In this document: piece after piece, positions 35,215-45,365 of the stretch | Layout of the letters: each line of letters starts with the position of its first letter | Position numbering within the stretch: position 1 is the first letter of the stretch | NCBI GenBank assembly: GCA_023052935.1 | Contig: CM041292.1 | Coordinates: 84,053,669-84,117,668 of the forward strand | Source: Piezodorus guildinii | Lineage: Eukaryota > Arthropoda > Insecta > Hemiptera > Pentatomidae | Length of the DNA: 64,000 nt | Direction: 5' to 3' | Notes under the pieces: generated by a model | Seen by the model: only the letters and a program-made list of their open reading frames with translations | Database searches by the model: none | What the model was told of the DNA's origin: nothing | Made by a program: the position numbers and the translations under genes

Positions 35215-35465
35215 TTTCTTTTTTTTATAATGTTATATTTTTTATTATATATTATTCTCTGTTTTTATTTTAAAGTACTTTTTTAATTTTTTTCTTGTTT
35301 GTACGTTTTTATTAGAAGTTATCTTTTGAGTAATTTTATTAGTTTAATTCTGTTGTTTTCAATTATGTTACTCTAGGATACCTAATTTAAGACCATTGTT
35401 TATTTCCTGTAATATTATTCTGAAGGGACTCGTCCCAAAATAAATAAAGAATTATTGTTATTATA
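35215..35465 (+). repeat. CR1-like LINE 3' UTR fragment
   Basis: The end (TTCTGAAGGGACTCGTCCCA then AAATAAATAAAGAATTATTG) resembles the 3' end of the LINE at 36480-37415 (TTAGGGGATTTAGTCCC, then AGAATAAAGTTATT). A short hairpin GGGACTCGTCCC just before the terminus is typical of many CR1/Jockey-type 3' ends. Confidence 0.5.
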
Positions 35466-36155
35466 TATTTTTTAAAAATAATTCTTTAAAAGAGAATCAT
35501 CTTTAAAATGTATCCACTGAAATAGAGGGGGCAACTTCCACCAAACCTCCACTTCTTGGATGCTTTGTTAATGGTGCTCTTAGCCCAGGAGTTTTTTTTG
35601 TGTAAGAGGCCCTTGATTTAAGATTATACTAAGCGGATTAGGAAGATCAACATAATTTCATTTGCTTAACAAGAATCCTCTTCAATCGATAGCTTAAGCC
35701 CTCCATTAAATTAATTGGAATTTAAAATATGCTGTATCACCTGTGTTTATGTCCGAAAAATCAACGAATTGAGATACTCGGATTGTGTAGGATCTCTATC
35801 ATTTCTCTTGTATCTAATTAGCATCCCACCGCAAATTGTTCTATATCAACCACAGGACTATCATCACCGCATGCTACATTTTTAGATAATAGTCGGAACA
35901 ATAACACGAGGAAACGCTTTGAAATAAATACACAGACAAAAAAAAGAAACTACACCACAAGTTTTTTTTCCCCTCTAATTCAGTTATTATGTATCCGCAT
36001 AAATTAAAAACCCAAGGTTAACCAAGAGTTCTTAGTAATCTTTTATTATAACTGTTACTGCGTCTTAAAGAAATGCGAAATTATTTTGAAACTCCAGAAT
36101 GAAATTGTATTATTTATCTTTACATAAGATTGCATAATAATTTCTGCACAGTAAC
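35466..36155. other. No supported feature
   Basis: AT-rich DNA without ORF or recognised repeat. Confidence 0.35.
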
Positions 36156-36159
36156 ATTT

Positions 36160-36352
36160 ATATGAACGAGTACCTGACATCGTACAGGCTCAGGACCATC
36201 ACTTTTTGTCTTTTCCAAAGGAAGGTATAACTGAAGACTTTTTACTCTTATTTATAAATCCTAGAGCCATTTAAACCATCTACCGGGTTTAAACTCACGA
36301 ACTTGGACATAAAAGGTTATGATAGCCACTACACCACAGGAGTATACTCTTT
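36160..36352 (-). mobile_element. SINE-B, diverged
   Basis: The minus strand shows the head (AGTGGCTATCATAACCT), a B-box-like GAGTTTAAACCC and body words (GATGGTCCTGAGCCTGTACG, TGTCAGGTACTCGTT). Both promoter boxes carry substitutions. Confidence 0.65.
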
Positions 36353-36479
36353 ACAATGTAATTAATTGATATAATTGGTTTATGAATAAAGCCTAATAGT
36401 TATCAGCAATGAGGCGACCTTTTCTCTATAAATTTAAGGAGATTTAATTTTATTTTTATTTTTTTATTCTGCTTATCCG

Positions 36480-37415
36480 CCTCTACCCTTACAGCCTATC
36501 CCCCTCTCTTGGAAACAACACATAGCCCAAATTTTCCGACGGTCAATAAGTACTCGTAAGTAAAGGTATTCGATCGTTCCCTCCATCTTCTTCCACAGTC
36601 CACTCGCAAGCTCCTCGTTTCCTCACTGATTTTCCCTCACTTCGACTATGGATGTATGGTATACGGAGGCCTATCGACAATGCTAGAGAAACGAGCAAAG
36701 TATATCATGAACTATTTTTTAAGATTTGTCTTTGGCACCTCGGGACGGTCTCACGTATCCCATCTTTACGACGACTTAAAGAGGCTTTTCCCTCAAACCC
36801 GTAGACAATATTTCCTAGGAACATTCCTTTACCAAACCATCAACTCCCAGCACCCTCCCTATATATACGATCATCTGCAGTTCAAACCATCAATCCATTC
36901 ACAAGAAACTAGATCCCGACATTCCGGCCTTTACATCCCTTCCCACAGAACTAAAACATATGAACGTTCCTTTCTATCCTGCTCCACCAGTTTTTGGAAT
37001 TCTCTCCCAACAAACATCCGTCGAGCAGCCTCTCTCTCCACTTTCAAATACCTTCTGTTCCAGTATCTTCTCACTTCCAATAATGACGCCAGCTGACAAT
37101 AATAATTGTAATATTAGATTATAGTCAACACTTTTAGTTTTTTTACAAGTGCTTAAGTAAGTTGAAATAACTGTACGTTTGGTTTTATTTTTTTTTTTTT
37201 TTTGTGATTTTTCTTTTAGTTTTATCAAAAGCGTTAAATATTAGTTAATTATATTGTCATTAAATGTATTTATTTATTTTCTGTTTGCTTATGTCAAATC
37301 TATTTTCTTTTTTTCCCTCATTAATTTTGTATCTTGGCCAGATGTGAATATTTTACTATGTTAAATTTAATGTTATTCTTAGGGGATTTAGTCCCAGAAT
37401 AAAGTTATTTCTTTT
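36480..37415 (+). pseudogene. CR1/Jockey-like LINE, RT C-terminus and 3' UTR
   Basis: The intact part (36656-37096, 146 codons) shows RFVFGTSGRSHVSHLYDDLK, then QYFLGTFLYQTIN, and closes with SFWNSLPTNIRRAASLSTFK. This thumb/C-terminal block is widespread in CR1-type LINEs. Upstream homology continues to about 36480 but is frameshifted (SLIFPHFDYG in another frame just before 36650). The 3' UTR ends at AGTCCCAGAATAAAGTTATT. 5' truncated, no palm domain. Confidence 0.8.
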
Positions 37416-37424
37416 TCTTCCTCT

Positions 37425-38370
37425 ACTCTTAAGGATCATTGGCGTGGTCGAAATAATTTTTTTTCTATAATAGAATCCTATTAGTTCCGTGAATTTTACT
37501 TTGTGTTTTTAACGATTTAACATTGGTCATGTAATTATAATAAACCCTTTCTGTGGAGAAGCAGGTAGATAATTGATGGACAATTTTAAATAATGTACAA
37601 AAATCAACATTATACTGAAATTTTATACGGATAATAAAATACATTGAATACGATATTTAAGAGCATTTTTCTTTACTTTTCGCTGGACGTGAAAGGGATG
37701 TTTTTAATTGCATAATGAACCTCAATATTTCTATTCATTTTAAAGTAAGTTGATAACCTATTAAATAACACAATAAAAAAATAAATAAAAATTAGTTCTA
37801 ACCACTAACACCACTCAGTTATTCTTATTGTAATAAATAAATAAGTTAGGTAATTTGCTGTTGTTGTACATACCAGGAAACTATTTTGAATGGTCATTAA
37901 TTTCATCAGAAAAATAATGTGACATATTTATTATCGCTCCTTGTTTTCCTCGATGATGAGATTAGAAGATGAAGTAAATCTGAGTTTTATCATTTACTTG
38001 AGACGCTCAGGTCATCCAACGTCAATTAATTCCAATCGACTTTAATTACTGTGAGGTTTTTGTAAAATTATTAATTTTAAATTAAACGGTGATAAAATCA
38101 ACTATTATGAGATAAAGAAATATCATGATGGGACTGACAAGGTAAAGTTTGAGTGGAGACCTGCCAGTTGTTATTCTACCTCCGATGTCAAAAGGTTCTT
38201 AAGTGATTGCGAATGCCGAGCAAAATGGTGGGGCAAAATAATAGGTAAGTTTCCGTTTATCCATAAAGTATTCAAGAACGAAATGCATTAAGTAGGTGAT
38301 TGAAATATTCGGAATAAGGAAATAGTTCTTCTTGTTTATCATATTTCATAATAATATCCAGAATGGGCGT
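37425..38370. other. AT-rich stretch, nothing seen
   Basis: No ORF or recognised repeat. Part of 38130-38240 is less AT-rich but frame-broken. Confidence 0.35.
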
Positions 38371-38378
38371 ATTATTTC

Positions 38379-38621
38379 TGTGGCGGTCGTGAATAAGTGG
38401 TTAAGTCAAAATCTTTCATTTTACAGGTGACCGACTCAAACTTTACGTAATACCTAAAATAGAGTTATGACATACAGCTTTCTTTCTACCTGAAATTTCT
38501 TCCACCAAGAAATTTCTTTGACCAATTTAACACGACGTGGGAGACGATCTGAGGGAGCGATACGTGGAGTTAACTCATTTTTGATATAACTCGAGTTATC
38601 CAGTTTTTCACGACCGCCACA
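38379..38621. mobile_element. 243-bp MITE-like element
   Basis: TGTGGCGGTCGTGAATAAG at the left end is matched by the inverse of the right end (38600-38621) over 22 bp with about three mismatches. No ORF inside. Only one copy is seen in this window. Confidence 0.65.
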
Positions 38622-38788
38622 TATTGATATCATACTTGAATTATATTCTGTTCTATTTCTTTTACATTAAATCAACATTTAAAATAAATTATTATACTTC
38701 TTGCAAAACAAGCCGTATGTTCAATATTAGGCATGTCATGCCTTAATGTACATGGTGAAGTGAGAATGGCTGACTGTGAAAATATATG

Positions 38789-39220
38789 GGAGAAGTTAGT
38801 TAAGGGTGCAGTCACATTAGTTGAAACTTAATTTGATAGAGCCAACGTTTCGACATGAATTCAGGGCGATTGAAGGAGTGTATTTCGAAAGCTAGAGATA
38901 AAAGGAATTTAAAGAATGAATTAGATTAAGATTCAATAGGAACATGTGTTTTATTTAATAATCTATTATATTATCATATACGACAATTAGCTAGTGTTAT
39001 CGGCTCTCCACCAGTCTGACTTGACTTTTAGAATTGTTTTCTAAAAAATAATATTTTTTCTATAATCTTTAGTGTTCCATCGGTATATTATTGGTTTCTA
39101 ACGGTACATTATTGGGTTCACACTCCTTCAATCGCCTTGACGAAGGCCTGAAATTTAGTCCGTAACGTTGGCTCTATCAAATTAAGTGTTAATTTGACTG
39201 CGCCCTCAACTAACTTCTCC
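38789..39220. mobile_element. Foldback element with arms of about 95-100 bp and a GAAACGTTGG motif
   Basis: The left arm (38789-38882, GGAGAAGTTAGTTAAGGGTG ...) pairs with the right arm (39120-39220, ... CAACTAACTTCTCC). Near the inner ends both arms carry GAGCCAACGTT(T/A)CG. The right arm, read plus, is CTTGACGAAGG, loop, AGTCCGTAACGTTGG. The 237-bp spacer resembles 40125-40280 and 45990-46130. The outer word GGAGAAGTTAGTTGAGGGTG recurs at 59692-59711 in an intron of the transporter gene. Confidence 0.75.
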
Positions 39221-39589
39221 CCTTAATGTACTGCTATGTTTTTGACCGGCTGCTTTTCTAAGGCAGCGGTAGCTTCAAAAACTAGCTTACTTACTATATT
39301 TAGTCAATATATAAACTATATTTAATGATACCATGTATCTCCTTTCCAAAGGTATCGTGTTTACCAATCCAATAGGTGGCATGCAGGGTAAGATTAAAGT
39401 AAACAAGATTCAATTAATACATTACTATAATTATTAATTTACACATATAAGTTATATTAACCCATTGCCTAGAACTCTGATTGAGAATACTGAGGGACAT
39501 TTTACTACCTTTGCCATACAATATTACAAATAACAATATACCTTTGAAACACTTAACCGGCTGGCGAATGTGAAATCAGTCTTAGGTCC
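39221..39589. other. No supported feature
   Basis: AT-rich spacer. Confidence 0.3.
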
Positions 39590-39900
39590 CCTTTCTTGGC
39601 ATCATCCTCCAGCTGCTCTCAGAACCCCGACGGCCACCTCCTCTTCTTGTAGGTGGAACCCGACTCACTCTTCTTGAGGATCAAACTTGACTACCACATC
39701 GGTTCTTCTCTCTCATTCTTGTCACCTCGGGTGGGCCAATATGGGAAGTCCCCCGGTTGGCGGTATGGCCTTTGTGCTATTATTCTTATCTTTACACCCA
39801 TCTTAATATTCTTGTTAGCCGCCGCTGGGGGGAAACTACCAGAGGTTTCTGGTACCGCTGGGGGACCCATACCGATGGGAAATCTAGGGGGCTAGGTAAA
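39590..39900. repeat. GC-richer unclassified block
   Basis: A 300-bp patch (for example GGGAAGTCCCCCGGTTGGCG and CTGGGGGACCCATACCGATG) is far less AT-rich than its surroundings. Two overlapping ORFs (80 and 93 codons) cross it, but neither looks like a known family. Probably a piece of a mobile element. Confidence 0.3.
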
Positions 39901-40047
39901 CACCTTTTGATGTTTTGCCGACAAAGGTTCGTTATCATTAATTGTTTAATATTAAAATTATTTAATTATGAACTCCCCTCAGTATCCTCAATACATTACA
40001 GTACATACATGACATATTCAATTTATTTGTTATTTTAAAAAATCTGG

Positions 40048-40915
40048 TTCGCGCAACACACGACTTTCGCTTACTTCGGTTATTAAAATAAATTTAAAAA
40101 TTTTGACAGCTATAGATCAAAGGAGTTAAAAGATTAGATTAAGTGTCGATATGAACATGTGTTTTATTAAATAATGTATTATATTATCATCTACTACAAT
40201 CAGTTAGTGTTATCGACATTTCATCACTTTGCGTTAACTTTTACATTTTTTTTCTCTATGATAATATTTTTCTTAAATGTGTATCTGTAAAATCTTTACA
40301 AAAACACAAAACTTGAATTTTTTTTTTTTTTTTTTCACATCGAATAATTTATCGAATTTGTTCAAATTATATATTTATTCGTTTTTATCAATGATAAAAA
40401 GATGATATATCTATTTCTATAAATCTACAAAATTAAAGGTACTTTAGAGGAAGAAAATGTATAATATAGGCATTTAAGTCGTGTCAGACTATTTCAATCT
40501 GCATGAAACATTAAATATTTAAATATGATATTAAAGTCCATTAAATTTTATTTGATTATAGTGAGTTTAGTAAAAATCGTTTAAGCTATTTTTTTTAGTA
40601 AATCATAAAAAGGTGCAAACTGCATAACATTAAGTGGCATAACATGCTCATCTGGTTAGCTGATTTTGATAAGAAATTTGCTGCAACATCTCGGAAGTAT
40701 TGTTTTCTTAAAGATGTAATTTCAGTTTCATACGATTTTTCGTTTTTGCGCAGGACATACCACACAAACACACTGACCTTTTTGCGTTACTTGGTCATTT
40801 GGAAAGAGGGTTCCCTAAACGTGCATTTCCGTTGGAAAGTCAAATTCGAATATTTTCATATTCGCAATACTTTCCATTACTATATATTTCATATATAGGT
40901 AAGTGAAAGTAAAAA
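40048..40915 (+). repeat. Repeat family D, copy 3
   Basis: Begins with the inverse of the AAGTGAATGTCGTGTGTTGC word, then a block shared with 45990-46130 (AACATGTGTTTTATTAAATA). It continues with the full D order (GTCAGACTATTTCAAT, GTGAGTTTAGTAAAAATCG, CACACAAACACACTGACC, AAACGTGCATTTCCG, CAATACTTTCCATTACT). An 84-codon ORF inside is not conserved in the other copies. Confidence 0.6.
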
Positions 40916-41870
40916 ATTACAAACTATATGTATATTAAAAATCAGCTCTTCGTATCTTTGGATTTGAATAATTATTACAAACAATTTTTTGTTTCAGGAG
41001 TATTTAACTGTTTTAATATAGTATTACCGTTGCATTTTACTATTTAGTTAATCATAAATATAAAAAATGGCTAATTTTAAGTAATTATGAAAAATATAAC
41101 TTAATAAAGGAAGTGATTAAAATCTTAATTGTTCTTAGTAATTTCTATCCTATATTAAAGATTTGTTTTTCTAACACCAGTAATGGTCTTTAACAAGTTG
41201 TCTTTAAGGATATAAACCATATTGAGTATCTCTGGAAAATTCATTCAAGTTTCTTAAGATAAGATTAGTGGAAATAACATCTCCCATATTTTCATTGTTA
41301 CTTCTAAATTCTAAATTTTCTATAAAATAGTTATAAATTTCCTAATGACACAATATAACTGTAGTGGTATTGTTATTTTTTTAATATCGAAACGTTAAAT
41401 TAGGGAAGTATTTCTTTCAACGGATGACTCTATGTACAGATATCGTTGAATTCTGAACCTACGTATTAAAAATTAATTAAACTGATAAATGCTATCTTAA
41501 TGGTGTCATCATATTAAATTACAGCTTTACATAACGATTGCTAAATTATAAACAAAATAATTTAATTGACTATCATTCGAGTGTTAATATAAAACGTACA
41601 TATGTACATGGTGTTTCAATACATTAAAAATGTGTTTCACAATTAGTAAATTAACCATTGACAAGAGCATGCCACTTATTGATAACATTTTAATGGTCTG
41701 ATGAGTACTTTCTATACAGTAGCCATTTAAAGAAAAAAAAGGGAAAGAAATAGAAAAGTGTTTGTGAACTCTTATTCCTCTACGATTGACAAAACACACT
41801 AAATATCTTTCGAATTTCTTATACTTTTTGGAATATTATATGTTTTATGCCGTCTATAATAATAATAGTT
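40916..41870. other. AT-rich stretch, nothing seen
   Basis: No supported feature until the polypyrimidine tract at 41881. Confidence 0.35.
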
Positions 41871-41892
41871 AATCGCTATATTTTTTTTTCAG

Positions 41893-41980
41893 GCTTAAGA
41901 AGTTATCATTGAGCAAAATGGATACCAATTCAATGGCAGCGAGTCGGGAACAACTGACCATCAACATCAAGGAAGAGAAG
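41893..41980 (+). CDS. Candidate upstream coding exon of the amino acid transporter gene
   Basis: A strong acceptor (T-run then CAG at 41881-41892) opens an 88-nt exon that ends at a good donor (AAG|GTAATT). An ATG at 41918 gives 21 codons, beginning MDTNSMAASREQLTINIK and ending at phase 0, the phase needed for the body exon at 56972. The frame is also open upstream of the ATG to the exon start, where the single leading base would complete a codon begun in the 14444-14523 exon (CT+G, Leu). So it can serve either as an internal coding exon or as a start exon behind a non-coding leader. Predicted product: the cytosolic N-terminal tail. The gene assignment is by phase, orientation and distance only, with no splice evidence. 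Confidence 0.5.
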
Positions 41981-42871
41981 GTAATTTAATATTTTGTATA
42001 TTTAAATAGTTTCGATTAAAAACTGTCAATTTTATTTTTTTGTCAATAATACCATATGCCACTCTTAAGAGCGATAAGTATTAGATCTCTTAGTTCATGG
42101 CTTTTAGACACAGATTGTTAGGGATTTTAGTAAAAAAAAAAATATTTGAAAATACAAGTTTTTATATTATACAGGCTGTAAGGATAGATAATGTATGATA
42201 GGCCACTTGAACGTGATATTTACTTAGATGGGTTAAATTCTGGATTGAATGACCAACTACCACAGATAACCAAGCAGCCCGAGATCTTCCCGGTAATTAC
42301 CCCCTCTCCTCGGGTATGTGCGGCCCTTCAGTCTAATGGAGACCACACAACGACCGGGCATAGGAGTAATGACAGTACATTGTGTATATATTTTTCATGA
42401 GTGAGGTAGTAGGAAGGATGCTGTCTGATTGACCCCAATGGTTGTAGAATGCGGAAAAACATAGTTTGTAGCGATGTCAGTTTGTGTGACTCCTAACATC
42501 CTGTGCTTCTGCAAGCGATAAAAGATATCCAAGGACTTTAATGGTTTACAATGCAAAAAAAACTTTTTTAAGATCTCAGTTTATAGAAATATTTTGAATT
42601 TCCTTTTAAAAATAAGAAATAAATTATTGATAAAAATTCATGTTTTGTCAGAAAAAGACTGTCAGACTGACTTAACTTTGCTCGGTAATCATGAACAACT
42701 CATCATATATTTGGATCGATTAAAATAAAAGATGTAATCAGTAACATTAGTAGTTTTCTGTGAGCAATGTTTTTATAAACATTTTCATCCTAATTTGTTC
42801 GATTATTAGAGGCGAAATACCATTATAATTAGGTGTAGATTCTTTAAGATGAAGGTCAAAGTCTAAGAACT
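41981..42871. other. Mostly AT-rich; one GC-richer block at 42190-42480
   Basis: The block contains a 69-codon ORF (42191-42400) with no motif. A segment near 42425-42465 resembles 24945-24985, so it may be a diverged repeat. Confidence 0.3.
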
Positions 42872-43359
42872 AAGTTGGAGGCTGATATTTAACTTCACCA
42901 CTATTTTACTAAGTATTGATGCATAACGTTTCGGCAATAATATCGTCTCCTGGTGCAAAGAATAGTTTTATCTGCAAGTAAAAATATAGTTTGTATAAAA
43001 TGAATTGAATTAAATTGAAATTTATCATTAATGAACATTGTACATCAACTGATTCCATTCACAGTTATTCATGTTTGTTGTTGAATCATTTTTATTTGTG
43101 CTTTTGTTTCAGGTATTAATTAGTATTATCTATTTTTAAGATTCTAACTTTAATCTTTTAATTGATTATTAGCAATTTTAATTCATAAATTTTACTTATT
43201 AAACATTTCGTAATTTTGATGTTATAATTATGAGATTGATTATTTTTAAAGAAACTATATTTGTAAGATTGTTCTTTGCACCAGAAGAATGCGGTATAGC
43301 CGAAACGTGCATAATAACTAAATAAAATAATGGTCAAGTTAAATATCAGCCTCCAACTT
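42872..43359. mobile_element. Foldback element with arms of about 90 bp and a CCGAAACGT motif
   Basis: The left arm 42872-42962 (AAGTTGGAGGCTGATATTTA ... GGTGCAAAGAA) pairs with the right arm 43272-43359. In the right arm, plus strand, CCAGAAGAAT, a CGG-TATAG-CCG stem-loop and GAAACGTGC follow each other. The left arm carries the corresponding GGAGACGATATTATTGCCG and AAACGTT on the minus strand. The spacer of about 310 bp is AT-rich and non-coding. Confidence 0.78.
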
Positions 43360-43506
43360 TATTCTTAATTCCATTAGATATATTTACCCGTTCGATAAAC
43401 AATTTTTGTGAGTTCAAAAAGAGCATACAAAACAAAAGATAGCTCATAAGACGTTGGTAAATACATTTTATATCTTTCGTAAATCCCATTTCCATGCTCC
43501 TCTCCA

Positions 43507-43767
43507 GATGTTGGCAGACCCTGCAAATACGAAGTAGCTTTAGAAACTTCGACAAAGGAGGACCGGCTTCGGTGTTTAGGTCAAGAACTTCCAGAGTTAC
43601 TCCTTAATGAGGCTGCCACTGATGAAACTGAAAAAGCTATCAGCGATAACCTATATCTTCTACCATCTCGTTTTGCACAGGCTTGCCTAATGAATGCAAC
43701 TATGTTAGAGGGTTCCTATTACTTGTTTGTATTTATTATTATTTTTCATCGTAAATCATACTTTTGA
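43507..43767 (+). CDS. Unrecognised coding-like segment, possible exon
   Basis: After a pyrimidine-rich tract and CAG at 43507, an open frame runs 86 codons to tga at 43765. Its first 70 codons have ordinary composition (KYEVALETSTKEDRLRCLGQ, then ELPELLLNEAATDETEKAIS, then LPSRFAQACLMNAT) and look protein-like; the rest drifts into AT-rich noise. No clear GT donor is obvious near the drift point. It could be an exon on this strand, a retropseudogene or a fragment of a mobile element. I do not recognise the family. Confidence 0.3.
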   Translation, partial: DVGRPCKYEVALETSTKEDRLRCLGQELPELLLNEAATDETEKAISDNLYLLPSRFAQACLMNATMLEGSYYLFVFIIIFHRKSYF

Positions 43768-43993
43768 ACATTGTATATGCCTTTATCTGGCATGTACTAT
43801 GAATAATAGTTATATCTATAACTGATAACATTTTTTTTTTTTAATATTACAATTTTAAACATTCTCTACTAAGATAAAATGTTGGTTAATGGTCAAGGGT
43901 GATGATAAAGATGATGACAAGTAGGGACAAAATAAAACAATTCAGCTTTATTAGAGTGATATTATGATGACCACACCCCCAACCAACTTCTCC

Positions 43994-43998
<5 letters not shown>

Positions 43999-44069
<71 letters not shown>
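43999..44069. repeat. Poly(T) tract, 71 nt
   Basis: Uninterrupted T run, the longest homopolymer in the window, preceded by CCAACTTCTCCATCAA. That word also resembles 20983-20996 and the outer end of the foldback at 38789-39220. Confidence 0.8.
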
Positions 44070-44120
44070 CCTAAGTTTTTATAAAACTTGCATCAATATA
44101 TCAAAGTAATTGGTTACATT

Positions 44121-44421
44121 GGAGCGGCGTAGTCTAGTGGATAGAGCACTAGTCTGCTGTGCTCCGGGTCCTGGGTTCGAATCCCGCCTGTGGCAGAATA
44201 TTATTTATTCTGTTAATTCAGTCGGGGGGCGATCCTAGGGTATGGAGACCCTCCTGGGGCAGACCCAGCCCCTATAAAGTGGGTATCCAAATTAATTGGG
44301 GAAAAACCTGGCGGCTGAGCGTGATTAAGGCCTAATCACCTCATTGCACTGCCGTTGGCCTAGAAACAGTACGAATCTCTATATGTACTGAGCCCAAGAC
44401 CCTTCATGGGTTGTAGTGGTA

Positions 44422-44471
<50 letters not shown>
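44121..44471 (+). mobile_element. SINE-C, full-length, with poly(T) tail and perfect target-site duplication
   Basis: AATTGGTTACATT occurs at 44108-44120 and again at 44472-44484, a 13-bp target-site duplication. Between them is a tRNA-like head (A-box region GTAGTCTAGTGGATAGAGCA, B-box GGTTCGAATCCC), a body of about 230 bp and a tail of about 45 T. The perfect duplication and intact boxes make this a young insertion. A poly(T) rather than poly(A) tail is unusual. Confidence 0.9.
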
Positions 44472-44475
<4 letters not shown>

Positions 44476-44624
44476 GGTTACATTCGATTGTTCTCACGTT
44501 CGATATTTTCGTAAATGACCTCAAAAATTTTATTTATAGTCTAGTAGGGAGTGCCTACTATATTTGCCAAAAAGTTCGGTTGCTAACCCCCAATCATCCA
44601 TTTTAAATATATATACGTGTGTTT

Positions 44625-44888
44625 ATTTATTTAACGTCACTTTATGCTACTGTGGCTAATCGGACGATGCTACAGTGGGAATCCTAAATTTTGTCTATCC
44701 AGGTTTTATTAGGATAGGGATCTTTAACGAGTACCTGACATCGCACAGGCCACCTTTTAACGTCCCCTCCGAAGGACGGCATAACTAAGGATTTTTCGTT
44801 AGTAATCCTAGGACCACCTGCGGGTTTGAACCCGTGATCTTTAGCATAGGAGGCTGTTATGCTAACCACCCAGCTACAAGTGATCCCA
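44625..44888 (-). mobile_element. SINE-B, full-length
   Basis: The minus strand has the head (TAGCTGGGTGGTTAGCATAA), B-box GGGTTCAAACCC, body TATGCCGTCCTTCGGAGGGG and tail TTAAATAAATAAACAC. It abuts a (TA)n run at 44888-44910. ATATATAC on both sides may be the target-site duplication. Confidence 0.88.
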
Positions 44889-44910
44889 TATATATATATA
44901 TATATATATA
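44888..44910. repeat. (TA)n microsatellite at the SINE-B 5' end
   Basis: About 12 TA units. Confidence 0.85.
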
Positions 44911-45247
44911 TACAGTCAACATATTTTAACCCTTAATCTCATTATAGAGACTGAATGGAGCACACAACAATTTTTTTAAAAGCTTTGAATACTTATTCAC
45001 ACTTTCAATTTGTTTTAATAACCAGTGGATTGGTGGTTTATTGACAAACATGGCATGATAGGCTTGAGAGAGAGGCAGCACATACTCCTGGCGTGATATG
45101 AATAAAATTGAACTAGCTTAATTTTCCAAATTTATTTCTGTGAGGCTTCAAACACTAATAATGGCTGAATCATTTTATGATCAATTAATATAGTAAACTC
45201 TTTTCTTCTTCTGCGATAATTTGATTCCGTTTATTAATTTATGTTAT

Positions 45248-45365
45248 CGTCGTGGTGTAGCGGATAGAGAGAGCACTTGTCTACGTTTCTCCAGGTCCTG
45301 GGTACGAACTCTGGCTATGGCAGAAATATATGTTCAGTTATTTCAGCTGTGGAGTGAGAGGTATA
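45248..45365 (+). mobile_element. SINE-C head fragment
   Basis: CGTCGTGGTGTAGCGGATAG and CCTGGGTACGAACTC correspond to the A- and B-box region of SINE-C, with an AG-dinucleotide expansion and a mutated B-box. It stops within the body at about 45365. Confidence 0.6.

Noticed and set aside
40644..40898. 84-codon ORF in repeat family D
   Set aside because: The corresponding frame is broken or different in the other copies, so it is not a conserved coding region.
44121..44195. Possible genuine tRNA gene (A- and B-box with normal spacing)
   Set aside because: The tRNA-like part continues into a repeated body with tail and target-site duplication, so it is a SINE head. No clean cloverleaf acceptor pairing was seen.
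44406..44606. 66-codon plus ORF starting with poly-Phe
   Set aside because: It reads through the poly(T) tail of SINE-C.
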